Position numbers and translations under genes: made by a program. A stretch of DNA of 64,000 bases from Thamnaconus septentrionalis (Eukaryota; Chordata; Actinopteri; Tetraodontiformes; Monacanthidae). Positions 12,340 through 22,478 of the stretch are shown piece after piece. The notes under the pieces were generated by a model. It made no database searches. It had not been told where the DNA came from and worked only from the letters and a program-made list of their open reading frames with translations. The stretch is from assembly GCA_009823395.1 (NCBI GenBank), contig CM020509.1, forward strand, positions 6,157,001 to 6,221,000. Direction: 5' to 3'. Every line of letters starts with the position of its first letter. The first letter of the stretch is position 1.

Positions 12340-12535
12340 ATAACGGACACAGATGTGCTTGCAGCACCAGGTGTAAATAACCAGCAGGTTATAATGGACG
12401 TGTTAAAATGCATTGCTGGTGTAGTATCACTGCGGTGCTGGGCACCAAGCAGTTTGTCTCACGCCGCCTGCTGATTACTATGATTGATCATTATCTGATG
12501 GCCTCTTAATTAGATCGCTAATAAGGCGGAGGAGG
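12340..12535. promoter_or_regulatory. Candidate regulatory block rich in TGAT/TAAT sites
   Basis: The block contains TGATTACTATG, TGATTGATCATTATC at 12,481-12,495 and TAATTA at 12,507-12,512. TGATTGAT is a typical PBX-HOX-type composite core and TAATTA a generic homeodomain core. It ends at the CT microsatellite. Function is inferred from motif density only. Confidence 0.32.
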
Positions 12536-12537
12536 GT

Positions 12538-12562
12538 TCTCTCTCTCTCTCTCTCTCTCTCT
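12538..12562. repeat. (TC)12 microsatellite
   Basis: Perfect CT/TC run directly downstream of a GGCGGAGGAGGG stretch. Confidence 0.95.
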
Positions 12563-12808
12563 TTACCACGCCGCCTCCTCCTCCGCTGTGCCTCGTCTCC
12601 TGAATGAGGCGTGATGGAAATGCAAGTAATGGAAATGACACGGCCGACGTGGGACGGATGATCCCCCAGTTAATAATTCCAATCTGTTAATCAATGGCCT
12701 GGTCGATCGACGGCTGCACGGCGGAGGGGCGACACCATGGCACAGGGACCTCCTGTTGTGTCAGCACCCTGGGTGAAATGGATTGTGGGAGAATTCTTCA
12801 GACCAGCA

Positions 12809-12829
12809 TTTTTTTTTTTTTTTTTTTTT
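12809..12829. repeat. Poly-T tract (21 T)
   Basis: Uninterrupted run of 21 T. Similar tracts of about 14-19 T or A occur near 14,329, 18,557, 28,741, 36,580, 38,770 and 44,777. I could not tie this one to a specific retroposon end. Confidence 0.9.
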
Positions 12830-13084
12830 GCCCCCACAATAATGCAGAAGATGCATTGCTGTTGTTTTTAATCCACACACATACATCTAACATGCATAAA
12901 AGCGTTTCATTTCCTGCCACAATGGAAACTTTGCAGTTCACAAGGTGAGACGAACGCAGATGTGAAATCCCCCCCTTTCTTTTTCCAGGCGGCGGTTGTG
13001 GGAGGCTGGGGGAGGGGGAGGTGGGGTGGTGGGTAAGGGGGGCAGATGGGGGAGGGTGTGTTTGAGATCAGTGCGTGGACAAGA

Positions 13085-13330
13085 AAACGTATTAACAGCA
13101 TAATAACAAAAGATTATGTTCATCTGGGGCGAGGCCCTCCGTTTTCTCGCCGGGCGCTGACTGTGAAGTCTTTATTCTGCGCGCCGCCGGCGCCACGCGG
13201 CACCCTTAAAAAGGTTATTATGTTCCCTCGCTGCGGCAGCATCGGCCCGCCGAGCTCGCCGATATTGTGACGGGGGTCGCCTGTACCACATTAGTGCCAA
13301 TAAATGTGCGTTGGCACTTCCTCAATTTAA
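13085..13330. promoter_or_regulatory. CpG-rich candidate regulatory block with AGTGCCAA/TTGGCACT hairpin
   Basis: I counted about 20 CpG in the 150 bp from 13,130 to 13,280. Immediately downstream, AGTGCCAA (13,293-13,300) and TTGGCACT (13,311-13,318) form a perfect 8 bp inverted repeat around a 10 nt loop. GCCAA and TTGGC are NFI half-sites, here in the opposite order to the usual NFI palindrome. The stem does not extend, so it is not a miRNA precursor. Confidence 0.3.
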
Positions 13331-14011
13331 AGTAAAGCCCCTTTTCCCTTCCGCCTCCCTTCTTCATTCCTAATAGGGTATTCCGGCAACGCATCTAATA
13401 AGTTGTGGGATATCGGCAGGCGGGATAGGGCTGAATATCTCCCCCCTTTCTCTCTCCCTCTGCTGCCACTGCCGCTGCTTCTGCTGCAGTGGGACTTTGT
13501 CATCTGGTGGCTCTTTACTTGTGGCGCGAGACAACCGGGGTTTTCACTGCAAATTAGCAGCGGAACAAACCTCGTGTGGCATTGGGTGTTTGATATGTCA
13601 TGTCATTTACTTGAATTTGAAAGATTGCGCCAGTATTTTGAACATGACATCCAGGGCTGTCGTGTTCATTGTGGCCTTCAAAGGGGTTGAGGCATATTTT
13701 GACAAATTTTGAAATGAGATATTCTCAGATTGCCTATCATGGGAGCTAATATCAACCTCAGGGAATATGGAAAGCCCGCTGGGTCTGTGGAGGACTCCTA
13801 ATTCCTGAGTGTGCATGTGCTTGCGTGTGCGTCTGTGTGTGCAGCGCTGTGCACTTGTGCATGTGTTTCGTGTTTGAATATTGTAGAAATAGGGCTCTGG
13901 TAATAACGTGACCACCTGCAAACATTAACAGGCAAATATGAGGTTTTCAAACTTTGGAATGAGGGGGGAAAACGCCTAAGACTAATAAACACTCCCCCCT
14001 TCGTGCACAGG

Positions 14012-14031
14012 CGCACACACACACACACACG
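14012..14031. repeat. (CA)n microsatellite
   Basis: About nine to ten CA units following GGCG. Confidence 0.9.
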
Positions 14032-15345
14032 AGCCCTCACATCAGTTTCCCCATTGAAAATCTGTAAGTAATGAAGAACATCCTCCAGCGGCAGGACAAG
14101 CACTTTCAATGACTGATTGGTGATTGATTGTCCGCAGAGTGCCTCCCTAACGGTCACCGTGTGAGGCTTTTTCCTTTTCATCTTTTTCATCCTTACAGAG
14201 GGAGCAGCCAGGAGAACGATGGAGAGGCAGAAGGAGCACGAATTCATTAAAGGTGCCGAACCCCTTGCTTCTAAAATTGATCCCACCCCCCACCCACCTA
14301 ACCAACCAACCGCCCTGTGTGTGTGATTTTTTTTTTTTTTTGAGACATCGCCAGTTCTCATCTGTATTCCACAGCCATTCCTCAGATAATACCGCCTTGA
14401 TCTGGAGGCAAATGCAAAAAGAATCATAAAGCTGCTTTAAAATGTCCCACTTTAGAGTGTAGGCATGTTCATCAAATTAGTATAAATACGCCTGAGTGAA
14501 AAGTTTCCGGAGAGGCTCTGCTGCTTATTCTGCAGTTAAAAAAAAATGTTTAGTACCGTGAAATACTTCAGAAAAAGGCTCAACAAACAGACGGGCTTCA
14601 TTTCTTTTTGGCTCGTCTCTTTACAGCCATCAAGTGACTCCGGGGGTCAAGCCAAGACAAAGCAGCCCCCCCATCGTCCTTCACCCACAAACAACAGTGA
14701 CGACAGTTTAAATAGCTCAGCAGTAAAGATTCTAATTTACTCCGCTGGCTGAGTCCCTTAACCAATAATATATTCTGGCTCCCCCCTCCTTAAATTGCCA
14801 CTACGTTCATCACTTCCCCAAACTCGCCACCGTCTTTGTCAGCACCACCATTGTCCTCCTCCTCTCCGTCCTCCTCAAACGTGCATTGATTCGGGGCATT
14901 GCCACATTAAACATTAACCGGGGGCACTTGAGCGTCTTGTCATGGACACCAGGGGCAATTAATAGAGCGGTAATGGCGTGGGTGACAGATCACTCAGGCC
15001 GCGCTGACTGATGGCCGCTCTGTTGCCACCTGTTTTTCCTGGCCGAGGTGGGGAGGAAATGGAGTCCAGAAAAAAAAAAAAAACCTTGGTCCTTGGTACC
15101 CCCCTGCTGTGAGACGCTGATTGAAATTTACAAGGCTACACGCACGCCACTGACAGCCGTGTCGGATTGGACGCTTTGAGGGGAGTAACAAGGGAGCCGT
15201 GTCACGCTAGGCAGTGCACAGCCGCGATAAATAGGGTGGACATTAAAGCAAGGCAAACTGAGTAAAACTTTGATTTTTAGATTGTAATTAATGGCAGAAG
15301 TTTGAGTTTACTTTAAAACTTTACAACGTAGCATCATTGACTTTT

Positions 15346-15400
15346 AAAGGTCCAGTGTGAAAGATTTAGCGGCCTCTAATGGTCGGAAACAAAACTGTGG
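15346..15400 (+). repeat. Remnant of a common fish interspersed repeat
   Basis: AAAGGTCCAGTGTGAAAGATT, followed by TAGCGGCCTCTAATGG, resembles the start of a short interspersed element I know as abundant in ray-finned fish genomes (AAGGTCCAGTGTG then AGATTTAG). Only about 40-50 bp can be matched, so this would be a truncated or decayed copy. The family assignment is from memory of the pattern, not from a database search. Confidence 0.4.
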
Positions 15401-16274
15401 ACAAAATAAGTATCTAATCTATTAGTATCTACGTACATACATGTAAAAATGCTTCTTCTTCGTAAATGAAATTTAAAAGAAACATACTAATGCACATTAT
15501 TTGCATTGGGACTAAGCACAATCATAAGTGGAAATCAGTTTTATAGGGTAATCATACAAGAAAGATCTTTATTAGTTCCATGACTGTGAAACTTCATTGT
15601 TTAAGCAGCAGTACAGAAAGGTGCAAAGGTACGGAAGAGAATATCGAATATGAACAAGTGCAGATTAGGAGTACGTGCATGTTTCCATTGTGCAGTTTGA
15701 CGGCTGCAGTAACAGTACAGTCAACAGTTCGTCTTAATCTAAAGTTCTTCAGTGCAGCTAAAAGCAAAAAGAATCTACTTTAATTCCACACAATTTATTT
15801 CCCACGGACCTCTTTACGCAGGCGAGGGAGCAGCCTCCCCCGTCGTCGTCGTCGGCCCCTCTGTCAGCTCCCCCTGCTAACGAGGCCTGACAAGTCTAAA
15901 GTGGCCCTGTTTGTTCTCCTTTATCAGGCGGGCGGCTCCTTGGCCTCCCGTATTCAACACACACTACAGTGGAACCAGATGTCCTTTTGCCGGCGGCACA
16001 ACTTTCAAGTTGACAAGGTCCCCCCAGAGATGGGAAGGGGGTGGATGGATCGGTGGCAGGGCAGAATTTGTGACTAATAGCCAGTTTGATGTGACAGCAC
16101 CCCGCCGTCTGGGGAAATTGAAGCGCTGGCCGTGTCGATACCTTTTGTGTCTCGCTCGGTTGTAGGTTATTGTTGGCCCCGGCCTTGGGGACCGGGCGCG
16201 GGGGCCGTTTTACGCGGCAGACACTACGTGGTCAGCACCAACTTTTTATTGTGCCTATTGATTTGGGAGAGTCA

Positions 16275-16285
16275 CCCCCCCCCCC
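16275..16285. repeat. Poly-C tract (C11)
   Basis: Uninterrupted run of 11 C at the left end of a long pyrimidine-rich stretch that continues to 16,451. Confidence 0.85.
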
Positions 16286-16394
16286 ATCCCCCGCCTCCCT
16301 CTCCTCCCAACCTCCCCTGCTGTGGCTAATTTGCTTGTTAACATCAGCTTGAAGTGTCCCAGCCGCTACCCTGTCCCCCCTTTATCTCCACACA

Positions 16395-16458
16395 CGCTCA
16401 TTTCCATCTTCCTTTCCTTCCCGTCTTCCCTCTTCCTCCTCCTCCCTCTCCATTGCAG
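16395..16458 (+). other. Strong 3' splice-acceptor-like sequence
   Basis: A branch-point-like CTCAT (16,397-16,401) is followed by a pyrimidine tract of about 45 nt (16,407-16,451, one G) and CATTGCAG ending at 16,458. No AG occurs between the branch-point-like element and the terminal AG, as in real acceptors. The downstream sequence stays open in one frame to a stop at 16,557 but has no recognisable domain. It could be a non-coding-RNA exon start or chance in a pyrimidine-rich stretch. Confidence 0.3.
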
Positions 16459-16790
16459 TACACAGCGAGCTATTTATTAAACAACTTGCCTCTTAAGCTG
16501 CCATTTAATCAATACAGCCGCCCTCCTGCCCACCACCTCGAATTAAACACGAGTTAAACACAAACCAGGCATAATGACCTTTTTATGGGCAACCCGTGCA
16601 GCCAATGGAATTAAGGGCACAGACACCTATAAGCCAGTGCAAGTCATTACCTTCATAAAATATCTCCCTAAATGACAACACATTGCAATGAGCGCGGGCC
16701 CATTCTCTCCTGCTGTCATGCCTTGATCCTGCCCTGAGGAACGCCGCCGCTTCCTCGCTAACAACAGACTGAGTATATTGTGAGTGAAGG
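16459..16790. promoter_or_regulatory. Candidate conserved non-coding block
   Basis: Compact mixed-composition block beginning right after the acceptor-like AG. It is rich in homeobox-type sequences (CTATTTATTAAAC, CATTTAATCAATAC, CGAATTAAACACG, CATAATGACC, TTTTTATGGGC) and free of simple repeats. In style it is among the most enhancer-like segments of the window. No conservation data were available. Confidence 0.35.
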
Positions 16791-17363
16791 GCGAAAGATT
16801 TGGGGGAAAAAAGCAAGATTTTTCTTTTATATATATTAAATTCCTTTGGCTAATCCGACTTGCTGTTCAGTCCAGACTGAGTTTTACACAAAAAATATTA
16901 ATAACGCGTTGAAAGAAAGCTTATTTTTGTCCTGTTGGAAAAAGGGGGGGTTTAGAGGGACTGGTACTTCCTCGAGTTATGCATCGCAGTTATTTGTAAG
17001 CACCCAATAACTAAGCAGGTGACAGTTGATTTTATGAGATCTTAAGTCTCCCGAAGCTGGAGAACACCCCTGCTTGGATTTCCTAATACAGTAGAGGGAT
17101 GGTTTGAGGAGAAGATAATGAATCAGGAGAATGTTTTCATCTGCCTTCGCCGTCGCTTTTCCTCAGCGCGGCGCCTCCTTAACCTCATGCAAGCTCAATT
17201 ATGGTAAACAACGGCCTCTCACTGTCAGCACAGCAATATTATGTTTTGCTTCAAACTTAAGTCATACTGAGAGACCACTATCATTCCAAATGCACTATAC
17301 TTCTGATACCAGAAATCATTCTTGACCTTTTTTCATGCTAAAACATGCAGTTCCAGAAATCAC

Positions 17364-17500
17364 CCTGTTGTGATGTCACAAATTGCACTGATACCTCTCC
17401 CGGGTTAGTGACAACACCCTCAGCCAGGTGTTGGCTCGCCCCTCGCCCCTCAAAATCCACCCCAGATTTTGTCCCCTTCCAAACATCCGGAAGGTCTGAT
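17364..17500 (+). repeat. Dispersed repeat family copy (left and middle part)
   Basis: TTGTGATGTCACAAATTGCA, then CACTGATACCTCTCCCGGG, aligns with CACTTATTACTCTTCCGGG in the copy at 47,866. GACAACACCCTCAGCCAGG, then TGTTGGCTC, aligns with the copy near 21,952. The right-hand core (TGTAAACAGAGGGC) is missing or unrecognisable. Confidence 0.5.
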
Positions 17501-17865
17501 AAAGCACCAGTGCACTACGGCCTGTCCGCGACATGACACATGTGCACGAACACGGAGATCCCGGTGGACGGTGTAAGGTTTCCCAGCATGCCGCAGCCTC
17601 TGAGAACTGGCAGGAAGCAGGATGCCAGGGGGTGACATCAGCAACAACTGGTGCTAGATGCCGCAGCGGCATTCATCGCATATACACGTACTGTTTTCAA
17701 TCAGATAAATCACATCATGCGGTGAAAGACATCCCGGCGGGCGTGACGGCAGCACCGTTGTCGTGACAACAGGAACAGCGGCGGCGGCAGAACAGATGAC
17801 TTGAGACAAATGTCCATCCTTCACTTTCTTTGCTTGCTCCACTTTTTTAGGCGAGCTACAATCAC

Positions 17866-18056
17866 CGCTTTGTGGTGTCACCAGAGACACTGATACCATA
17901 CCGACGCCAATGGCAACGCCTTCTGCACCTTCCAACTCCAACATTTCTGTCTCATTCCAAACAAATGGAAGGTCCAATCAAACATCATTGCTATTATACA
18001 CTCCCAGGAAGGCCAAAACACCGGGCCGAATAAGCAGTTTCCATGAGATCTAAAGA
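17866..18056 (+). repeat. Dispersed repeat family copy
   Basis: GCTTTGTGGTGTCACCAGAG, then ACACTGATACC, matches the left part of the copy at 47,866. GGAAGGTCCAATCAAAC and the GAGATCTAAAG end match the minus-strand copy at 7,940-8,040. The central core is diverged (CACCGGGCCGAATAAGCAG in place of ACAGAGGGCTAAATATGCAG). Confidence 0.5.
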
Positions 18057-18270
18057 TTCTTCTTTTTAGACGATCAGTGGGATGCAAGGTCAAAAATAAA
18101 GATCTAGTGTGATATCTAGGTCGAGAGTGATTGTCTGACAATGAATCCAGTTGTCCAATAGCTGCAGATTAATTTCCGAGTTGCGTGCATCCCATTGTGA
18201 CACCTCTGTGACTGGACGTGGAGGTAAACAGCGGCCACTTTTGCCTGCGCCCTGAGGGGGTTGGACACGT

Positions 18271-18310
18271 TGACCCACTGATGACCCTAACCTGACCGTA
18301 ACCCTGACCT
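18271..18310 (-). repeat. Degenerate 11-12 bp tandem repeat containing DR5 nuclear-receptor-type sites
   Basis: TGACC(C/C/G/T) cores occur at 18,271, 18,282, 18,293 and 18,305, a spacing of 11, 11 and 12 bp. On the minus strand the first two read GGGTCA-N5-GGGTCA, the DR5 layout of retinoic-acid response elements. The intervening TAACC text also makes it look like degenerate telomere-type DNA. Repeat structure is seen directly; receptor binding is inference. Confidence 0.45.
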
Positions 18311-19067
18311 CCATCCCACCTCCAACCTCTAAATTTAACCCGAACACCAGCTCTGCGCTCCTCCTGCACCCTTCAACCCTGTGGCCCGGCCCGAGCCTCC
18401 GAGGCACATATGCTTCAGGATCCAGCACCTGGAGCGACGAGAAGAAAGACGACGAAATCCGACTCCTCCATAAAATCCACTCGGTTTGTTTTTTTCTTTC
18501 TTTCCTCGCTGATCCGCTACCAAATGTTCATCTTTTGTCACTGAGGAAAAAAGAAGAAAAAAAAAAAAAAACCATACAGCAGCCCTTTACTGGCACCGGA
18601 CCCCTTCCCACTATTCACCACATCTCCCCAAGCGAACCACTGCTTCAAAACCTAAAATTTGTCAGGCATGAAATTAGACTTTCCTACAATCCTGGGGAAC
18701 TTCAATTGCCACTTAAAAGACTCTTTTTTTTAGAGCAGAAAACAAATCATACAAATTATTAAAAAATTGCCTTAACTGGGCTTGATCTAAGAACTTTTTC
18801 AGTCCAAATGTTGAACAATCATTGATATTACAATTATTAATTAATAAGCCTTTAATTTACATTAGAAATGGCATGCTATAAACGGACAAACAGCTTATGT
18901 TATCATAAAAGTGTGGTAACAAGTCTGTAGTACAATATAATAACAATCAAAGACTTGGTTTTTACCAACCAAACTAAACCGAAATTCTTAAACAAAACTT
19001 TCTGAAGTGTCTGAAGTTTATTTTTATAGGAAGAGAGTGACTTATGTCCTACTGAACGACAGTATAG

Positions 19068-19086
19068 CGCAAAGCATGATGGGTAT
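19068..19086 (-). promoter_or_regulatory. ZNF143/STAF-like site
   Basis: The minus strand reads ATACCCATCATGCTTTGCG, matching 17 of 19 positions of the STAF/ZNF143 consensus as I know it (YYWCCCRNMATSCMYYRCR). ZNF143 acts at promoters and, with CTCF, at chromatin loop anchors. Occupancy here is inference. Confidence 0.35.
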
Positions 19087-19996
19087 GCATGAATGCAGTC
19101 GTGTCGCCAAAGTGAAAATCCCAATACCGACAGTATTGTCTGACCTCTCCTCTTTAACCCTCAGCTCTGCGGGCACTAAATCAAAGTGTGCCTACTTCAA
19201 ATAGTTTTTCCTCCAGCAACAAACATCATCTTCTCTCAACGGTCACCATTCTACAGTACTCCCACGTCAGATCAGTCGATGCTTTTGGTCATTTTTGCTA
19301 CCTGGCCCAGGAGCAAGACAACAAAAATAAATTCCCCCTTCTTCTCCTCCTCTGCTGCCTCCTTCTGTTTCAACGTTACTTCTGAAGCTCGGGCCATACT
19401 TTTCATCCCAGCCGTGGAAATACTTCCCTGCGGCTTTTGGCTTCACTTCTTTGCCATCTAAATCTCTGGACCCTGAAGCCAACATGGTCCCTGTTTGCGA
19501 TGGGGTGGTCACCGTTAAAGGTGCAGATGCTCAGAAGGAGAGCACACACGCTGAAAGATGGCGGGGGAAGAAGAAGAAAAACAGGGAATAGAGCCGCATT
19601 AAACAGACATCCTGTTAAAAGCCTCCCGTTCTCAATCCAGATGCTCATATTGTATCTGACAGTTGTTGGGCGGTAAAGTTCAGGCTTTAAAGCGAGCGGC
19701 ATTCTGTTCCTGTTTTCAGCGCTGGCCTCCTACGCAGTAATGAAAGGAAAACAGTAGAAAATTCCCACATTATTAAATAAAACATGTCGGTGGCCGCGGG
19801 CCAAACATTGTCACGCTATGCTGTTGTGCATGTGCTTGTGTTTTTTTTGTTTTTGTTTTTTTTGCTCTCTGGTAGTTGGGGTTGATTAAAAAAAAAGACA
19901 AATGTTAAAGATAGATTTTTAAAAACTTTTATTTATTTATTTTTAAAAAAAAAATGGGTTAGTTTTTGCATTTGCAAATCAATTTGATAACAATTG

Positions 19997-20027
19997 AAAA
20001 AAATAAAAATAAAAATAAAAATAAAAA
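19997..20027. repeat. (AAAAT)n simple repeat
   Basis: About five AAAAT units in an extremely AT-rich stretch starting near 19,880. Confidence 0.85.
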
Positions 20028-20049
20028 GAGTCCAAGAAAGTGAAATAAA

Positions 20050-20250
20050 TTTGAATGCCGACAGATGATGTCTGGTGTCAATACGGCACTTTTGCCGTCT
20101 TCCTCAAATCACGGCCCTGATCAATTTCTGCAGGCAGATGTCAGGACGCCCCTGCCGCCTCCTGGGACGGCGTAGCCAGGGGTCAGCCAGGGGTCACCAT
20201 CACAGCTCCACTTGACCTTGGCTGAAGTGGACTATTAACAGGCAGACAGA
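20050..20250. promoter_or_regulatory. Candidate regulatory block with DR5 (RARE-type) and SF1/ERR-type site
   Basis: GGGTCA (20,180-20,185), 5 nt, GGGTCA (20,191-20,196) form a DR5 on the plus strand, part of an 11 bp AGCCAGGGGTC direct duplication. CCAAGGTCA, the NR5A/ERR monomer consensus, lies on the minus strand at 20,213-20,221. The flanking 100 bp is complex and non-repetitive. DR5 repeats of (A/G)G(G/T)TCA are the known preferred sites of RAR/RXR. Confidence 0.38.
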
Positions 20251-20324
20251 ATTTTTCTTGATAGATCTGATATGGAAAAATAATCAATAGCTTTGATAGA
20301 TTTATCCTGTGCAGGCCAACCACA

Positions 20325-20339
20325 ACACACACACACACA
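20325..20339. repeat. (CA)7 microsatellite
   Basis: Short CA array following CAACCA. Confidence 0.85.
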
Positions 20340-21951
20340 GAGGGAAAAAGACTGAAACATTTGCAGCTGCGTTGCTGCATGAAATCCATTAAATGAGAAC
20401 ATAAGATTTATCATTTTTATTTTTTTATACTCGGTAGCTCATCTTTTGAGGCAGCAAAGTCATATTTCTAACTGTGATGAATTTTGCTTTTCTTTTTTTT
20501 TTTTTAGCAGACTCTAAGATACAAATCTATCATATTTGGAGTTATGAATTATTAACTCCAAGTATTCACATCATGATTTTTTTTCCGTTTCATGTGTTGG
20601 TCTTGAAATCACAAAGAAAAATAGTTATTATAGTTATAGCAGAGTTATTCAAGAGCTCTTAGGTTGTTGTTTTTTTGAACTGCCATAAGCCATTAACCTA
20701 AACTAAACTTTTAATTCTACTGATCATCTGCTGCTTCCTGTTCCTGATGGCCAAATTTAAAGAGGACGTAAAGGGTTTGCAGTGTTTGGATCCATTTACA
20801 TGATAAATGTCCGATTATGTCTCCACACGTGTTCGAGTGATTCTTTAGCTGATAAGGTTACACATAATATCTGATCTCTGTCTGTGATCAGAGACGGCGG
20901 TGGTTTTCAGCAACCGAACGAAGTTGAAGGTACGGCTGTAAAGACACTCGATTTAAACCAAATTGGGAGTAAAACTAAAGGGAGAATAAAAGTACTGCAG
21001 GCCGGCGAGAGGGAACGAAGAAGCCCGGCCCTCCCTCCCCCCCACCCTCCCTCTCTGTCTGTCTCCTCGTTCCGGTATCCTCGCCACCTTTCTCTGGGAT
21101 TTACTTAGAATATGAAGGGATTGAAGCTACACCTGGCTTGACAGACACTGTGCTACTTTAATAAACCCGCCGCCGAGGCGTACGGCGAGCGTATGAAAAT
21201 TGAAAGAGAGGCGCCGAGAGCCTGATTCCTGCAGATGTACCGTGTAAAATCCTCGGTCAAAGCACCTTCAGATCTGTGTCTCCTCAAAAGCGGCTCTCTG
21301 CGAAGCACACACGGCCCCGATTGATATTTAGATGATGTTGTCGTGGCTGGGACAGACTTTTATTTGTTTTTTCTTCTTAAACTTAAAAAAAAAAAAGATA
21401 TTGATTTTTAAATTCTACACTACTCGCCGCATTGTAGAAAGGAATTTGTACGGATTTTTCTTTTTTTGTGAGTGGGAGGAGGAGGCGATACACAATCTAA
21501 GATTAGCCACCAGTGACCTTTTGGCCTTCAGTCTCGCGTTCCTTTTCTCAGTCGCAATGCCGACTCAGAAAATTATTCTACCTGTTCGAATCTGCATTTG
21601 TGGGTAAGGAATGAAAATGGAGCCTAATGCAGTTCTAGCATTGTCTGCACTTAATCCACTGAGTGAGGCACATGTCCTTTTGTGCAAACACTGTTAAATA
21701 TTTCTGAAATTGGACTGGGTCGGCTTGTCACCACGTGCAAACTAACTCTTTGTTTAGTGTGTGTGCACAAGAAAATTGCCCGGTGTTTGGTTAGCGGGAG
21801 GCATTTAATTCAACATTCTAAGTTATGAGTACTTTATTTTATTTTATTTCATTTTAATGGAAATGTTTCAGGTGAAAGACAGTTTCCTTGCTGGATGATG
21901 CAGGACAGTTCAGATCAAACACGTTGGCTGGAACTGATGGCCTAAAGCTTA

Positions 21952-22070
21952 GAGACAACAACCCCAACACGGTGTTGGCTCCGGCCTCTGATACAACACC
22001 GAATGCCCAGCATTATAGCAGAAGGCTGTAAACACGGGGCTAAATATGCAGTTTTCTGGAGATTTATAAA
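21952..22070 (+). repeat. Dispersed repeat family copy
   Basis: GACAACAACCCCAACACGG, then TGTTGGCTC, aligns with the copy at 17,364. GAAGGCTGTAAACACGGGGC, then TAAATATGCAGTTTTCTGGA, aligns with the cores at 47,866 and 1,295. This copy shows that the left half (seen at 17.36 kb) and right-hand core belong to one element. Confidence 0.6.
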
Positions 22071-22447
22071 GGATTTTTTTCATGAGGCATGTGCCGCTAA
22101 GACGCATGAGGACGAAAAATTTGGGCCTCGACATCAAGACAGCACAAGGCTTTCGAGTCACACTCGACAATCACTGAGTGACTGAGTTTATTTTCTTTTA
22201 ATGACAAAGGGGGGGAGGGGTTTGGGCTAAATTCGACCAATGGGAGGATCGAGGCAGCAGGAGGCTGTTTCCTCCCTCTGACATCACACCAGCGGGGGTG
22301 ACATCAGCCGAAGAGGACACTTCACTTCTCCTTTCTCCTTCCTCTCACTCCATCACTTTCTCCTCCTCAGCTGTCCGCGCCAACTTTACGCCTCCCTGCC
22401 TCCCCTCCGCTGTCACAGTATCTCCCCCAGCTGTACCTTTCTTCCCC

Positions 22448-22450
<3 letters not shown>

Positions 22451-22477
<27 letters not shown>
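22451..22477. repeat. (CAG)9 trinucleotide repeat
   Basis: Nine perfect CAG units after a pyrimidine-rich stretch. In one plus-strand frame it would encode glutamines, in a minus-strand frame leucines, but neither frame shows other coding features. Confidence 0.95.

Positions 22478-22478
<1 letters not shown>

Larger units (their letters stand above)
10461..13000. other. Non-coding stretch, no gene seen
   Basis: A TG-rich imperfect array near 10,516-10,575, a (CAA)8 array, AT-rich filler from 10,780 to 11,560, and regulatory-looking blocks at about 11,640-11,790 and 12,340-12,535. A CT microsatellite and a 21 bp T-run close the stretch. Confidence 0.75.
13001..17330. other. Non-coding stretch, no gene seen
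   Basis: CpG-rich block at 13.1-13.3 kb, imperfect TG array at about 13,807-13,868, a (CA)9-10 array near 14,013, pyrimidine tracts at 14,760-14,880 and 16,275-16,455, a short fish-repeat remnant at 15,346 and a strong regulatory-looking block at 16,459-16,790. The 209-codon minus-strand frame at 13,798-14,427 is explained by CA and A-run translation and is not a gene. Confidence 0.75.
17331..20400. other. Non-coding stretch with dispersed repeats, no gene seen
   Basis: Two copies of the dispersed family lie only about 400 bp apart (17.36 and 17.87 kb), followed by an 11-12 bp degenerate tandem repeat at 18.27 kb. An A-run, AT-rich filler, a ZNF143-like site, AAAAT-type and T-rich simple sequence (19,840-20,030) and a regulatory-looking block with a DR5 element follow. 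Confidence 0.75.

Noticed and set aside
13798..14427. Longest open frame, 209 codons on the minus strand
   Set aside because: It spans TG/CA arrays, A-runs and a lysine-rich stretch. No domain, no splice context, and composition matches translated simple repeats.
18283..18330. Possible interstitial telomere (CCCTAACC-like text)
   Set aside because: The unit is 11-12 bp TGACC-based and degenerate, not TTAGGG. Described instead as a tandem repeat with DR5 spacing.
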